Notes under the pieces: generated by a model
What the model saw: the letters and a program-made list of their open reading frames with translations, nothing else
Told to the model about the DNA's origin: nothing
Database searches by the model: none
Shown here: piece after piece, positions 33,775-45,821 of the stretch
How positions within the stretch are numbered: the stretch's first letter is position 1
How the letters are laid out: every line of letters begins with the position of its first letter
Source of the DNA: Aphrophora alni
Taxonomy: Eukaryota; Arthropoda; Insecta; Hemiptera; Aphrophoridae
Direction of reading: 5' to 3'
DNA length: 64,000 nucleotides
Assembly: GCA_963513935.1 (NCBI GenBank)
Contig: OY740772.1
Location: 8,388,607-8,452,606, forward strand
Program-made: the position numbers and the translations under genes

Positions 33775-36400
33775 CTCGGCTATGAGATTTCTCAGCATAT
33801 CAGTTCTGATTGCTCCTTGATCTGCCCTCTCTTAAGGTGATTCTATGCTGTAACAGGGAAGGAAATGTATACTAAATTCATATCTGGTCTCGTCGGTATC
33901 CATCCTTTGTTATAGCCGCTACTTACTGGCAGATATAGATCCAGGTTTTCCAAAAGTTGTTGACTTTTTTCGTAACTTCATTAAGGTGGATCCGAATCAG
34001 CTGCTACGTGAACGGTGATAAGTACAATTACAATGTTCAGAAAACCATATGGTTTCGATAACATGTATATCGAGATACCAGAACTCGCTCTAAAAATAAC
34101 TTGTTAAATAATTCAAAAATTCTGTAACTTCGTTAAAATACAAATGTTGAAACATTTCCTTTAGCATAAAAGCATCGTTGAGAGTTTTCATATCAATTTT
34201 TCCTATTGTACAGACTTTTCCGGGTCACTGAGTCGTGATGACTGTCTGTCTGTAACTGAAGTAACACCACAAACGAAACCTCTTGTCAAAGATTGTAGAT
34301 GTTATTAAAGTGTCTACGGTTCAATGTATTCGTATGCTTCCTTCGCACAAAACTAATTTAACTATGAGTTTGTGTTCTTAACTTTAGTTTATAATTCATT
34401 GCATCGTTATTTATTAAATCATCGCCTTCGCGAACCAACATGGCGGTTACACTGGGGGCAATGTTAGTATTTCTTCGTATATTTGTATTACAAAGAAAGT
34501 GTTGTTATGGAAAAAAAAATCTGTTGCATATTAGTGTCATGTCTACTGAACCAAACACTGTCTCTTAGAATGATGTTTATCAATGTACAGCCCTATCGAA
34601 TGAATACTTGGTATGTAGGGTTATTTTGGCTGTATCGAATTGATATTTTTTCAAACAAAAATTTTTAATGTATCATTAATATGCATTTTTACAATAATTT
34701 TTATAAAAAAATATTAAAAAATAGTAGAAAATGTACAAAAGACAAAAGCCTCCCTAGGTGGACTAAAACAATAGCTGATTAAAATATTATCATCTTCCTT
34801 TTTAGAAATCTGTATGGGGGAAAAAAACAGCGAATTTTGCTGTTTTATTGCAACACGATTTTCCGTCATTGAAACTTTGAATGCTTTTAACTCAAAAGCG
34901 AAGGCATTTATCGGAAAAATGCTTTCACCATAGTTTTTCTCGTCAAATTTTACATAAAATCTATGTATCACATGTCCACTTTCGTAAATAAAATGTATTC
35001 AATATGGGGAATCTAAGATGGTGTACAAAATTTTCAAACCTGCAAAAAGTATAATTTTTTAAACTATATAGTTCCGCATTTGTGTCTACCTGCAAGTACC
35101 TCTCAGTTATGCAGTATAAAACGGTTTTCATACTTTAAAATCATATTTTTACAGATGATAGTTTAGAAGTTTATAAACAAATTCCTGCCTTTAGATTTTT
35201 ATATTTATATTTCGATGAAAAACTGTAAGAATGCAAACAGCTGTTTTAATCAGTTACATCTTGGTACTGCGCAATATATTATTGATACAAAATAACGTAA
35301 TCACTAAGAGTGCTGTGTTAATCCCTATAGTACCTCTTTTCTAAGTAACAGTGGTTTATCATAAACATTTGCTATATAATCAATTAGTAGATTTTCTTAT
35401 ACAGATTATTCCCAAAGAATGAAAAACACCTACAATCTAGAATTATTTCACAGTTGGTTTAAATTTTTAACTGCGGCAGTACACTTTCTTGTTTTCCAAT
35501 TACTCCTGAACCGTTATTTTATTTATTTGTAACTTGGTTATTAATGACATAAGGGGAGGTTATTTTTCTTTATGATACTATTTGTATATTTATTTAGTGC
35601 ACATGTAAAATATTCTTTCTCTTTACTAAAACGTTCTGTGCCACTTAAAAACGTATTGCAATACAAAGAGATTCAAAGCGTATCTGCATCTCAGGAGAAT
35701 TTTTAAGAGTTTTGGTTACTTCAGTTTGAATTAAATTTGTTGTACTCAAACTTTCAAAACCAACGATTTGGTTAGATTTGAGCGTGGTTATAGTTAAGTA
35801 AGAGAAAAATTATTCTGGTCGACTGACTCAGAATTGGGTAAAATTGGTTAAGGGGCGCTTTTGGATTACAAGCCCAGGCTATGAACACCAAGAGCCTATA
35901 TAAGCCAACTATATTAGTGATTGACTGAGGAAATATTGTCACACACAAGTCTGGGAACTAAGCCAGCTGTTATGAGACTAATTTGTTAATAAAATAATTA
36001 TTACGGGGAAATTCAGGTCAAATCACTTGTCAAGACTCCCTGTTATAAAATTAATTCCAAAACCGCCGAAAACCTTCAAGAATAATGTATTTCTCATAAT
36101 ATATCAGTTAAGTTATATTTAATGATAAAACTTACAATTTGTTTTATTCATTTTTTTTGCAGAAATTGTTTTCACGTTATTTCAAGTTTTACTACAACGT
36201 AAATAAATTACAAGAATATTGCAAAACATTCTCTTGCGTGTGACAGGATTATAAACCATAAGTATCACTTGTATATAAACCCAAACTAATACTTTTTTTA
36301 GAAACAAATTATTGAAGGTGAAGAGGATTTCAAAATATTTTGTTATATTTATTGGTTCAGATACAAATGTAACAGTTTGTAGCAGAAAATAAGAATCTAA
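33775..36400. other. Intronic DNA, nothing recognised
   Basis: No supported genes or repeats. The small open frames at 34483-34668 and 34714-34971 lack motifs. Confidence 0.5.
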
Positions 36401-36427
36401 AACAAATTTTTACTTGTTATTTTTATA

Positions 36428-37318
36428 TCAGTTGGTTTTCAAATGACTTGGAAACGTTATTTGACTTCTGCTGAGATAATTATGTTGTTGTTGTTGTCCA
36501 CGCCATTTTTGATCTTGCTTCCCAGTAGAGACCTCCCTGGTCTTTTTCTTCTGCTTCTCTTTATCCAGCTTTCTGCAGACCAAGAGATGGTCCTTGTTCA
36601 TGACAGTGTCCGGGATTTCACACAATGTGCAGTTGTCATAATCCAAAATCTTCATCCTCTACAGGTGTTCATTCAGGCAGTCGTGTCCAGTTGCAAGTCG
36701 AAAAATTGCGACGGATGTCCTCCTCTGCAAGTCCTTGACTTTCTCATATAAGTCGAATACATGTTCATAGGACTTGTTCCTTATGTCCTCTTTGACCTTA
36801 TTGGTGAACTCAAGATGAGATGCTCGTTTCAGTTCGCCAATCCTTGCTTCCAGGGTGTGTACTCTTCTTGGTTTCTGTATTATGTGAGTTCCTCGCTTGG
36901 CCAGCTCGTCTGCTCTCTCATTTCCTTGTATGCCTACATGTGATGGGATCCACTGCAGAACGCTTTTCTTGGTAATATCCTTGACTATATTATACTTCTT
37001 TTGGATTAATTCAGTCAAGGAACTTGTTGGTGTATTTCCAGCAATTGCTTGCAGCGCTGACTTAGAATCAACCAAAATCACAGTGTTGTTATTCAACTAT
37101 GACCTCATTATTATCTGTCTCAATGCCTCATTGGTTGCGAATAGTTCCGCTTCAAACACGGTAGAGCTTGAGCTCAGCGCAAAATAATGGGGAAAATGTT
37201 CACAGAATATTCCTGCTCCTGCTTCGCCTTTAATTTTTGAACCATCAGAGTAGTTTCGCAACCAATCGTCTGGTGGGTACAAGTTGTTAATAGTTTCCAA
37301 GATATGTAAAACATTTTA
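36428..37318 (-). pseudogene. RNase H domain and C-terminal zinc-knuckle of a non-LTR retrotransposon, two in-frame stops
   Basis: A single minus-strand frame runs from about 37318 to 36428, interrupted only by TAG at 37097-37099 and TAG at 36659-36661. It contains all four RNase H acidic/His motifs in order: LRNYSDGSK, VFEAELFATNEAL, ILVDSKSALQAIAG and QWIPSHVGIQGNERADELAK. These degrade the RNA strand of RNA/DNA hybrids during reverse transcription. Next come GRHDCL-like positions (RLATGHDCLNEHL) and a C-x2-C-x10-H-x3-C knuckle (CTLCEIPDTVMNKDHLLVC), then a polar tail and TGA. No RT domain precedes it; the frame closes with stops near 37320, so the copy is 5'-truncated. Probably of the I/R1 or LOA type; antisense to PKC. 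Confidence 0.85.
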
Positions 37319-37319
37319 C

Positions 37320-38460
37320 TATAAAATTTGAGCAATTTAAGTGACCAACAAAGGTTTTGACAGACATTTCTTACAACTATTTTTACCCACAAAATTTTTC
37401 CCATTTGTTAGATATTTCCTTGTTATTTGTCACTAGTACAGATGACAGCACAATTCTCGTTTTTCTTACGCAACGATTTTTACGACAATATACTTTTAAA
37501 CTCGATTCAATAAAAGAGACAATTTCCTATACAAATTCAGAACGTAAACAAGAATTAAACCGTCAACGCAGCGATTGTTGCGGTTTTATAAATATATGTT
37601 CAATTAATTTCCGTTGTTTCAGAAACATTACTTTACTAGGAAATTATCCATGTTTACGTAAACATCGAACGATCTAGAAGTGTTGATTTTTGAAATTATT
37701 CCGGAAGGATGTGTGAGGAAATACTTTCTACCCCCACCCCTACTCCCCCAGCTTCAGTTACGCTATCTTAACACTTAATTGAATCAACATTGTTCTTTAA
37801 GGCGTCAAATCGATTCCTTATACCATATAACTTATCATAAAATCAATATGTGGCGAGGACGTGAGAAACTTATAAAACAAATGTGCAAATATTTTCAGTG
37901 CACACGAAAAATGCACCATAATATCGTTGTGTAACTTTCCCACTCGTTCTACCACTGTTATTTGCTAAAATATTTGTTCCTTGAAAAACTTTAGCAAGAG
38001 CAATATCATTTCTCACATTAAACGTTTTCCTGTCTACGACGCTGGTTCAGTGTCATAAACGTTTGTGCGTGCCTTCAGTAGTGACCATTACGAATTTGGA
38101 ACTGTCTCAAACCTATGAAATATCAACCACATATATAACCGCTCTGAACGAAGCGGATTCGTGTTTGAAATGATAAAATCATAACTCAACAACTTAACCA
38201 AGATAACATAGAATCACACATACGAATCTGTATTTCCAAAAGTTGTAACTTTTAAAATAGATTTGTGATTCTCAAATAATAATTTTATCAGAACTCTAAT
38301 GATGAAAACGAATGTGAAAAAGTTTTATAAAAACCTAAAGAAATGTATCCGTGTTGTTTGATTTAGAAAGACGTTTTTCTCCCTTGATAATGTTTAGCAA
38401 ACACTTATTTTCCTACCCAAAAGAGATTTTTTCATGCTAAAAATATGAAATCGTGTAATA
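37320..38460. other. Intronic DNA, nothing recognised
   Basis: The open frame at 37357-37677 (+) has no motif. A C-rich tract lies at about 37732-37750. Confidence 0.5.
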
Positions 38461-39190
38461 TAGGGTGTCCCATATATTTGATTTTCTATTAATTGCTTAT
38501 CCCTCAACCAATTCCTTTGAAACTTTACATATTTCCTAATAAAGTTACGAAACAATTTATGGGAACATTTCCAACATAGAAACAAAACGGCGGCAACATA
38601 AAACAGCCTTTGAAATGAAGTACTGCTGTTGTTACGTTTAAAAAATAACTTTTATTGCTTTCATACAAATACAATCTTCTATTAAAACAAACTAAAAACA
38701 ATGAAAGCAATGGAAATAAGATAAAGACATGTAGTCTATTTATTTATTCAAACTGAAACCTATCTACAGTGACACACTGATAGAAACGCCTAACAAATGA
38801 CTCTTACGCCCTAGTAAAGTAATTAGGAAGGATCCTCTTCAATAACGCTTTTCAAATCTTCATCATTGTTGAAACTATGGGTGTACTTCTTTAAATAGCC
38901 CCATAAGAAAAAGTCACACAGTTAGGAGACCGAGATGGCCAATCTAAAAACTGACTTCCAAGACCAATCCAACCCCCTTCAAGATTGTTATTTAGTCATT
39001 GTTTGCATAGTGGGGCGAAGCACCATCTTGTTGAATAACAGCCCATTTCTGGAACTGTAAAATGGGGCAGTACTTGTTGTTTTAAAACTTGTTCATACCT
39101 ATTTCCAGTCATAGTGCTGTCTGAAATGTTATAAGACAGCACGCTATTAGCAATCACTGCCTTCCAGACGGTAATTTTTTAATTTCAAAT
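38461..39190 (-). pseudogene. Mariner/IS630-type transposase relic
   Basis: On the minus strand, in shifting frames: SDSTMTGNRYEQVLKQQVLP, then VIQQDGASPHYANN (the catalytic-Asp block QQDGAPPHY), then GWIGLGSQFLDWPSRSPN and FLWGYLKKYTHS (the WPPRSPDL-x-FFLWGxLK block). These are hallmarks of the DDE transposase of a widespread insect Tc1/mariner-superfamily lineage. The N-terminal helix-turn-helix and first Asp are not found, so the right side is truncated. TAGGGTGTCCCATATATTTG at 38461 looks like its remaining terminal sequence. Several frameshifts and stops are present; antisense to PKC. Confidence 0.75.
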
Positions 39191-39199
39191 GTTCGTAAT

Positions 39200-39900
39200 C
39201 AACAATGTTAGGGTTTTGGGAGTTGTAATAATTAGTGTTAAGTTTATTTACAAAACCATTGCGGTAGAAAATCGGCTCCTTTAAGAAAACAATACTGCTA
39301 TATAAATCGAGTTTACTTTTTCACTACGCTTCCAACCACAAATCTTTTCACTCAATTATTGAGTGAGCGTAACTTTTATTTATATTGCACATGTAAAGTG
39401 AGTTTTGTAAAAAATACTTTTTCATTTACTTGGTAATCTAAATTATTTTTAGATAAAATAAATAAATATACCTTTTTAAGCATGTACAAAATCATATTAT
39501 CAGTTTACAAGGAAACCCCGCTTATTAGTCGGAATATAAACATTTCAAGAAATGAATTATGTCGTCCTTAATATGTATACCGCATGATTTTGCCTGATTT
39601 TCGAAAACAGTTTACAAATTCGTTTACGTCCCTAAATGTTTACTAATTTTAGGTTATTTCCACACAATTTAAATTTGACACTCCTTCTTGAATTTTGTCA
39701 TATATTTTTAGACATCTTTTTATGAGTGTGGTAAAAAAATTGTTACAGTAAAAGTGTCTTATTTGGGTCAATTTAACTAGCCTTACTAACCTTTTCCAAG
39801 TTATTTTCGTTTCTATTCTTTTGTTTACATACTTTCATTGATAAAGATTCCATAGCCGAACGTTTTTATTTTGTTCCAGTTTCATCTAAGAAGACATATT
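39200..39900. other. Intronic DNA, nothing recognised
   Basis: AT-rich with no supported feature. Confidence 0.5.
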
Positions 39901-39935
39901 TTTCCTACGTCACGTAACTTTGTTAACGCTTCTTT

Positions 39936-39968
39936 GACGCATTTCGGAGCTTTTATTCCATCATTAGT
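39936..39968 (-). ncRNA. Hammerhead-like motif e
   Basis: CTAATGA (one base off CTGANGA), T, stem GGAAT/GCTCC around AAAA, GAA, ATGCGT, C. The first three stem pairs are Watson-Crick. Confidence 0.45.
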
Positions 39969-40092
39969 TCCTTCTTGGTAGGTGTCCTTGGGTAATCGCA
40001 TGATGCGCACCATGTCGAGTTTTTACTATGTGTTAAAATGTTGTATTTATGTTTTATATTAATAAATTGATAACGTCATACGAGATAAGAAT

Positions 40093-40124
40093 CTGATGAT
40101 GGAGTAAAAGCTACAAAACGCGTC
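40093..40124 (+). ncRNA. Hammerhead-like motif d
   Basis: CTGATGA, T, stem GGAGT/GCTAC around AAAA, AAA in place of GAA, palindrome ACGCGT, C. The change of the first G of GAA would be expected to abolish cleavage. Confidence 0.45.
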
Positions 40125-40149
40125 AAACAAATTAACGAAGGGAAACAAG

Positions 40150-41570
40150 TTCATTTATACTTGTATTGACAACTGAACTGACATTTTTCGTGACGAATAT
40201 TTTTTTATTTGGTTTAGAGTGAGGGTGTGTGGAAGAGTTTGTGCAATGACCTTTGCTCCGTTTATTTAACTATTCCATAATTAATTTTAATCCCTTTCAC
40301 TAATCCCTTATATATTTAATACTAAACCATTACGCGAGGAAAACAACCCCTCGCTTATTATACATGTAAATTAATTTAATTAAGTTAATTTCATTTTGGT
40401 TAATATTTATAAATAATAACTACCAACGTGTAAATAATAAATAAAACATGTGATTTAGTGATACGTTGACTATTCATTAGATCTCTTTGATATTCTGAAA
40501 TAACGTGTACTTTGTTAGTTGATTGAGCGTGGTGAAATGTTGTTTTAACTTGTTTTGTATTTCGTTTGTGTTTATTACGCCAATCGCGTGCACTAATTGT
40601 TGTGAAATTTAAAAATAAGGTTTTTGGAACTAAACTGGTCTATGTATGTGGAGGCTATGTGTTTACCTAATTAAGTAGATTAGATGTGAACGTGGGCATT
40701 ACTAAGATGAAACACGAGTTTCGTAAGTATGCTTTGAATTATGCTTAACCAGGAATTGTAAAAATTGCTGCCTTAAATTATGATTTTTATAAAAAACAAT
40801 CCCTCCTAACTATTATAAAATAAATAATTATTTGCGTTATTTTATGATTTTTTACAAAATATAATCCTTCGAAATCATTATAAAATAAAAAATTATAAAT
40901 GAAAAACATTTAAAATGCATATATTAAAAAACCAAAACTATTTTTCAAACCTCACCTTAAAAAGAACTCGTTACTCGTCAGTTTCTTAAAACGTAAGTCT
41001 TTTAGGGCAACTCCCCTATTGAATTTAGACACTACAATTATTTTCTTTTTTAAAAAAATTAAAGTTATTTGTACTCAACTACTTATCTCAATTAAAAAGA
41101 AGATTTGATGTGAATTTATATCTTTTTAATAAACCTACTTTCTTGTCAATGAGTGTATTTTATTTAATATAAAATACATCTTAATGTTTTAGAAAACAGT
41201 TCATATCATATCATATATATATCATTTAATATCAACTAATCCCATCTTGTGATCGGATTAACAATATCAGCGTTATAATCCCCTCAGTAACGCTACGAAA
41301 TTCAAAACTTGATTGCAAAACTTTAATTCTTTTAAAAACATGTTTCGAGTTATATTACCTGTCTGAACTAAGGAATTTTACTCTGGGGAAATTCATCAGT
41401 TCATAATATGCTAAGAGTGTTTATACTGTAAAAAAAATCTCTTAAGCTTTTACTCAGATTAACAAAATTGGCCTTGTAAAAATGCTTTCAAGGAATTTAT
41501 AATTTTTAAAGTTTGAAATATTTAAAGTATATTTTGATAATTCATTCCAAGTTTAATTGTCATTCAAGGA
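40150..41570. other. Intronic DNA, nothing recognised
   Basis: Only short AT-rich simple sequence (TCATATCATATATATATCAT near 41200). Confidence 0.5.
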
Positions 41571-41578
41571 CATTTACA

Positions 41579-41750
41579 TTTACAGTACGAAAATTATCGA
41601 TTACAGTACGAAAATTATCGATTACAGTACGAAAATTATCGATTACAGTACGAAAATTATCTATTACAGTACGAAAATTATCGATTACAGTACGAAAATA
41701 AAATTATCGATTACAGTACGAAAATTATCGATTACAATACGAAAATTACG
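41579..41750. repeat. Minisatellite, 21-bp unit, about 8 copies
   Basis: Unit TACAGTACGAAAATTATCGA plus T. One unit carries a small insertion (AAAATAAAATTATCG). Short open frames across it are artefacts of the repeat. Confidence 0.95.
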
Positions 41751-42039
41751 AAAGTATCTTGTAATTATCGTTTGTACAATGAACGTCCATCACAAGAAGG
41801 CGCTATATTTATTAATAACATTCTATATATAATAAAATATTTGTAATCTTTAAAAAAGCATTGTTTGTCTCATTTTATTCGTTGGAGAAGTTCATTTATG
41901 AAAAATTAATTTATGTAATGGAGACGAGTCCAGCATATTTTTTATAAATGTTATTTTTATCAATAATGTAATTAATTTTATATTATTAAATAAATTTATC
42001 ACGTGACTGTGTTTAGGGTCAGTAGGTAAAACAGAGGTC

Positions 42040-42465
42040 CTTTACAATTTCACCCTTGTAAGTTGTATTTATGTCCAAACTACTATTTAGACGTTATTTT
42101 GAAAGTTAACATGTGTTCTGTCAATTATTACTTTTGTGGTTGGAGAATGTCCCATGCTTACATCCTAGTGTCTTTTTGTCTATCTGTCTGTAACCCGTCT
42201 ATACAGACAAGACGATATATTCTACACATTTCAAATTTTGTATTTATATTCTTTGTATTTTCGCACATATAGGACATATATAGCGTTAACCAAACAAAAC
42301 ATTAGTTAGGGTAAGAAGTTAGTGTGCAAAATAACTATCGAGTTGAATTTGTTTTTTTGTTTTGTTTTTTTAAAATAGATCCTACTATGTATGGAGTATC
42401 ATATAAAACTATAAGTAGTTCTGATTCTGGTGGAAAAAATTAATATGTTGGAGCTATATAAATTT
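42040..42465 (+). repeat. Dispersed repeat family E, copy 1
   Basis: GTCTATCTGTCTGTAACCCG, TACAGACAAGACGATA, TATGTATGGAGTATCATATA, AGTAGTTCTGATTCT and ATTAATATGTTGGAGCT match copies at 62.2-63.3 kb in order. Confidence 0.72.
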
Positions 42466-42829
42466 ATAATGTTTACTAACACAGTAAGCTATAAACATTG
42501 GTAAATCACTCTTATGTGTATGTTCAGTAGATATTCCATGAGTAAAGACCTAGATTTTCTCTATTATACATCCGCATATTATTATTACGCTCCATAAACA
42601 AGAATTGTTGCAACCCTCTCTACAGCTAATCTCAGTTGATCCTCACAAAAAGCTTGTTATCACGTCCCTTTAGCTAAACCCCTCTACTCTCTTCTCTCTG
42701 TGAATTATTTAAAACTTACAAAATGACGTCTCTTAGTTCTTGTATTTTTATCCGCCGTTACACTTACAAAGACCTATTTAGAGTACGCATAGGACAGTAG
42801 TGATTCTTTAATTTAGATTTTTTCTTGGT

Positions 42830-43085
42830 TGTTTAAAAACCTCTCGGTCATCATCGCCTTATAAAAAACGATCTTAAAATACAACCGCTTAGTGATCGAA
42901 TACTTTAATAGCGTCAGGGTCGGAAAAGAAGAAGAGTTGGTCAAGAAAAGTTCTGATAGGAAATATTAAAAAGAGGAATCTAACTTGTGACTAAATGAAA
43001 AAAAACTGTAGATTAAGTTAGGAACCTCGGGATCGCTAGGCTTGTACACAAAATTGGTATTTCCTGAGGACCTCTTATTGCGATA
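42830..43085 (+). repeat. Dispersed repeat family C, single copy
   Basis: AAAACCTCTCGGTCATCATC, AGCGTCAGGGTCGGAAAAGA, TTCTGATAGGAAATATTAAA and AGGAACCTCGGGATCGCTAG. No AACCT run, only AGGAATCTAACTTGTG at the equivalent point. Confidence 0.75.
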
Positions 43086-43309
43086 TCTCTCATGGAAACT
43101 CTGTTACCCAAGACCATGAATTGTCAAGTGACCCTATCTCTTACAGGTAATACGTCACCATTTTTATATTACAAAGATTTTTATTTCCTTTTTAGTAAAA
43201 GCATATAATTTTAGACACATTTACGTCTCCTTACCTCCCAAAACCTAACTTAACCTAACTTAATCGGTTAGATATATATAAAAAATATCCAAGAATAAAA
43301 AAGTGTGAC

Positions 43310-43700
43310 CGTCTCCACTTCTTTTGACCAGCTGGAAGCTCCGGCTGGCTGGAGACCGCGTACACTTTAGCCGAATCTTGTCAGGATGGGCCAAGGAGTC
43401 GGGTTAGGACGCTAATGAACGCACGCAACGCAAGTGAAATTAAATGTTATATTTTATTTTAGCGCCGAATTAAAAGATTACAGAATTATTATAATTTATT
43501 AAAAAGACATAACGGCAAGATAAAGCATTAATAGTGGCCGAAAAACATACAGTTTAATTTAGCTAGCACGTGGCCGAAAATGGACTGACCTCGTCCCGTC
43601 GCGGTCTTCCTTCTCGCGGCTCTCGGAACAGACTCCCGCTCAGCTCGCTGGTTCAAGCCCTCCACTCCTCGTCTCTCCCCCCCTTCTACGTAATCTTGCA
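43310..43700. other. G+C-rich insertion of unknown origin
   Basis: Two G+C-rich blocks (43318-43440 and 43565-43690) flank an AT-rich middle. The first contains the inverted motif CCAGCTGG / CCGGCTGGCTGG. An 85-codon open frame at 43570 has no recognisable domain. The composition suggests a foreign insertion such as an LTR or DNA element, but no termini or coding domain confirm it. Confidence 0.35.
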
Positions 43701-43869
43701 CTGCTCAACAAAATCACAAATGCCATTTCATATTTTATTATTTAAAATCTCTTTCCATTACATCCTAATTTATACTTATTATAGTTTTTATTTGGTGGGC
43801 TCCTTGGCTGGGCCACAAAAGTCTTAAAATAATTAGTTTTTTCCCCAAAATCGTCATAAAAATAGGAGT

Positions 43870-44045
43870 TCCTATAAGAAAATTTAGAGCTAACCGCCAT
43901 ATGGCGGATGATATGAAAATAATACTTCTAGTTTCAACTAAAAAATCCTGGGGTTAGCTTTTAAAGTTTTTTTTTATAACTTTTGTTCTTATCGAATTAA
44001 ACAGTGGTCACACCTATTTCAATTACCTTATATATAATCTTTTTT
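43870..44045 (+). repeat. Dispersed repeat family D, copy 2
   Basis: GAAAATTTAGAGCTAACCG, CTTTTAAAGTTT, TTCTTATCGAATTAAACAG, TGGTCACACCTATTTCAA; aligns with 27680-27860. Confidence 0.7.
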
Positions 44046-44289
44046 CACAACACATATATCCCACTTTAAGTCACAGAACATTATGCATAATTTTGTTAAA
44101 AATAAATCAAGTTACATCTGAATAAAACTATCAACCAATCATACTTTGCCTCACTTGGTATAACCTGAACTATAATTCAAATTAACTTAGGGTCATACGT
44201 TTATTGCAAACGATCTTACCACTATTTTAATCCTATAGGTAATGCACCCGTAGGCTTCAATTTACGAAAACTTTGCAGTCAAAATTAAA

Positions 44290-45815
44290 CTTGTAAATTT
44301 TGTGGTGAAACAGAATGTAATATTCTCCTCCTGTAGGATATGTGCTGTGGAACGGAAACTCCTACCTCGCATTTCAGTAAAATACCAAACCTCCCCCCCT
44401 CCCCCCACTCAGATGTTCTTCCGTGTAACTTTATTTCCACACATTTGTCAAGAGGGATTGCACGAAATTTAAATTAGAAACATCACATTTTTAAAGTCTT
44501 TCAAAGGTAAAAACTTTGTATCGTTCATGTAATGTAGGGTTGGGTGAAAAAGAATGGTCGAACGAATCTTCCCTTTAAATTCCTTGGAGGAATGTTGTAG
44601 GAAAAGCAGTTTCTTACACACCTAACCTAACCTAACCTAACCTAACCTAACCTAACCTAACCTAACCTAACCTAACCTAACCTAACCTAAACTTACCTAA
44701 GAAAGTAATCAAAATTAAATTCCTCACAATCTTTCCAAAAATGTCGCTTATATTACTTATGTGTGAGATAGGTAAACAATTTGATGGGAGCCATCATGAT
44801 ACTTACCAATCCCAACGTACGATACAAGTAGTTTCTATTAATATATATATCTTGGGTTGTTACTTTGTAGTGAAATTAATTTCATTTCAATTATAGCTTT
44901 TCTCATAAACTTGAAATTGGTGTGATTTATTTGTGAGCAATTTTCTTAAACTCCTTGAATTTTACATATTTATATGTTTTAAAATTTGTCAACTTATGGT
45001 TAGCTGATATTAACTTTTGGTTTTTAATGTGGACATTTTTGAATAATTCTAGTACATTTTTCCTTTCATTTTTTCAATTAAAATTTTAGTGTTATTATTT
45101 AATTTTTCGTGTGGATTAATTTTTTTGTATAAAGTTCACAAAAAGTTATTAATGTAAAAACAAAAACATAACCCCCCTTCTCCATATTTCATGAAATATT
45201 GGGCAGATCATGATTAAATTTGTGATGGAAAAAGTAACAATTTATAAGGTAACATTTTATAACAGGCTTAGGAACGTAATGTTGGGAAAATATATTCAAT
45301 TTGTACCCCAAAGATTGTAAAAATTGGCAAATTAGATTAAACTTTTTGAATGGAATGAATCAAAGCTCTAAATTAGTATTAAACTCGTGAGGATACACTT
45401 TAAAATTTATTCCTGAATAATTTAACAATTATTACGATCTTTATCGATAACTTTCTAGAATTGAGGTGGAAATCGACGTTATTTTTCAAACATTACCTGT
45501 TTAACCCTTTTATAAAACGAATTGCTCTTTCCATCAAAAATTTATTCATACCAACCCCAACATCTCAGGCAATACGGGTGAATATTTTTAACATTCGAAA
45601 GTTTTTAAAATGAGGTGTCATTCTATCTTGTTTCTAATTTAAATCTTGCCTAACCCTTCTTGTGGTATTTGTGAAAATGAAGTTACACGGAACGAACAAC
45701 GCAGAGGGGGTGGTATTTTACTGAAATGCGAGGTTAAGGTCGGAGTTTCACCCCAACCGCACATATCCTACAGAAGGAAGAATACTTTAAGGAAGAAAAT
45801 TTACAAATATAATTT
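44290..45815. mobile_element. DNA element with long (about 300 bp) terminal inverted repeats
   Basis: Left arm about 44290-44580, right arm about 45495-45815 in reverse. Paired blocks: CTGTAGGATATGTGC, ACCTCGCATTTCAGTAAAAT, TTCCGTGTAACTT, ATTTAAATTAGAAACA and GTTGGG. The internal 0.9 kb is AT-rich with no transposase and holds a CCTAA array near its left arm. Non-autonomous element, type unknown. Confidence 0.8.
44621..44690. repeat. (CCTAA)n, 14 units, telomere-type pentamer
   Basis: 70 bp of CCTAA, in the same strand orientation as the 6-kb arrays, inside the long-TIR element. Confidence 0.97.
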
Positions 45816-45821
45816 CGTCTG

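Larger units (their letters stand above)
39905..40145. mobile_element. Small element bounded by divergent hammerhead-like arms
   Basis: The left arm (minus strand, 39936-39968) and right arm (plus strand, 40093-40124) are homologous: CTRATGATGGARTAAAAGCT, then GAAATGCGTCAAA / AAAACGCGTCAAA. Homology continues outward (GTTAACAAAG / ATTAACGAAG). The 120-bp spacer is unique. Confidence 0.7.

Noticed and set aside
36443..37404. Several open frames opposite or alongside the RNase H pseudogene
   Set aside because: They are shadows of the minus-strand frame that carries the RNase H motifs.
41513..41832. Open frames of 62 and 91 codons with repeating RKLSITV or TKIIDYS
   Set aside because: Produced by the 21-bp minisatellite; overlapping frames are equally open.
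43570..43827. 85-codon Ser/Arg-rich open frame
   Set aside because: Its openness comes from the G+C-rich block and it runs into AT-rich DNA without a domain.
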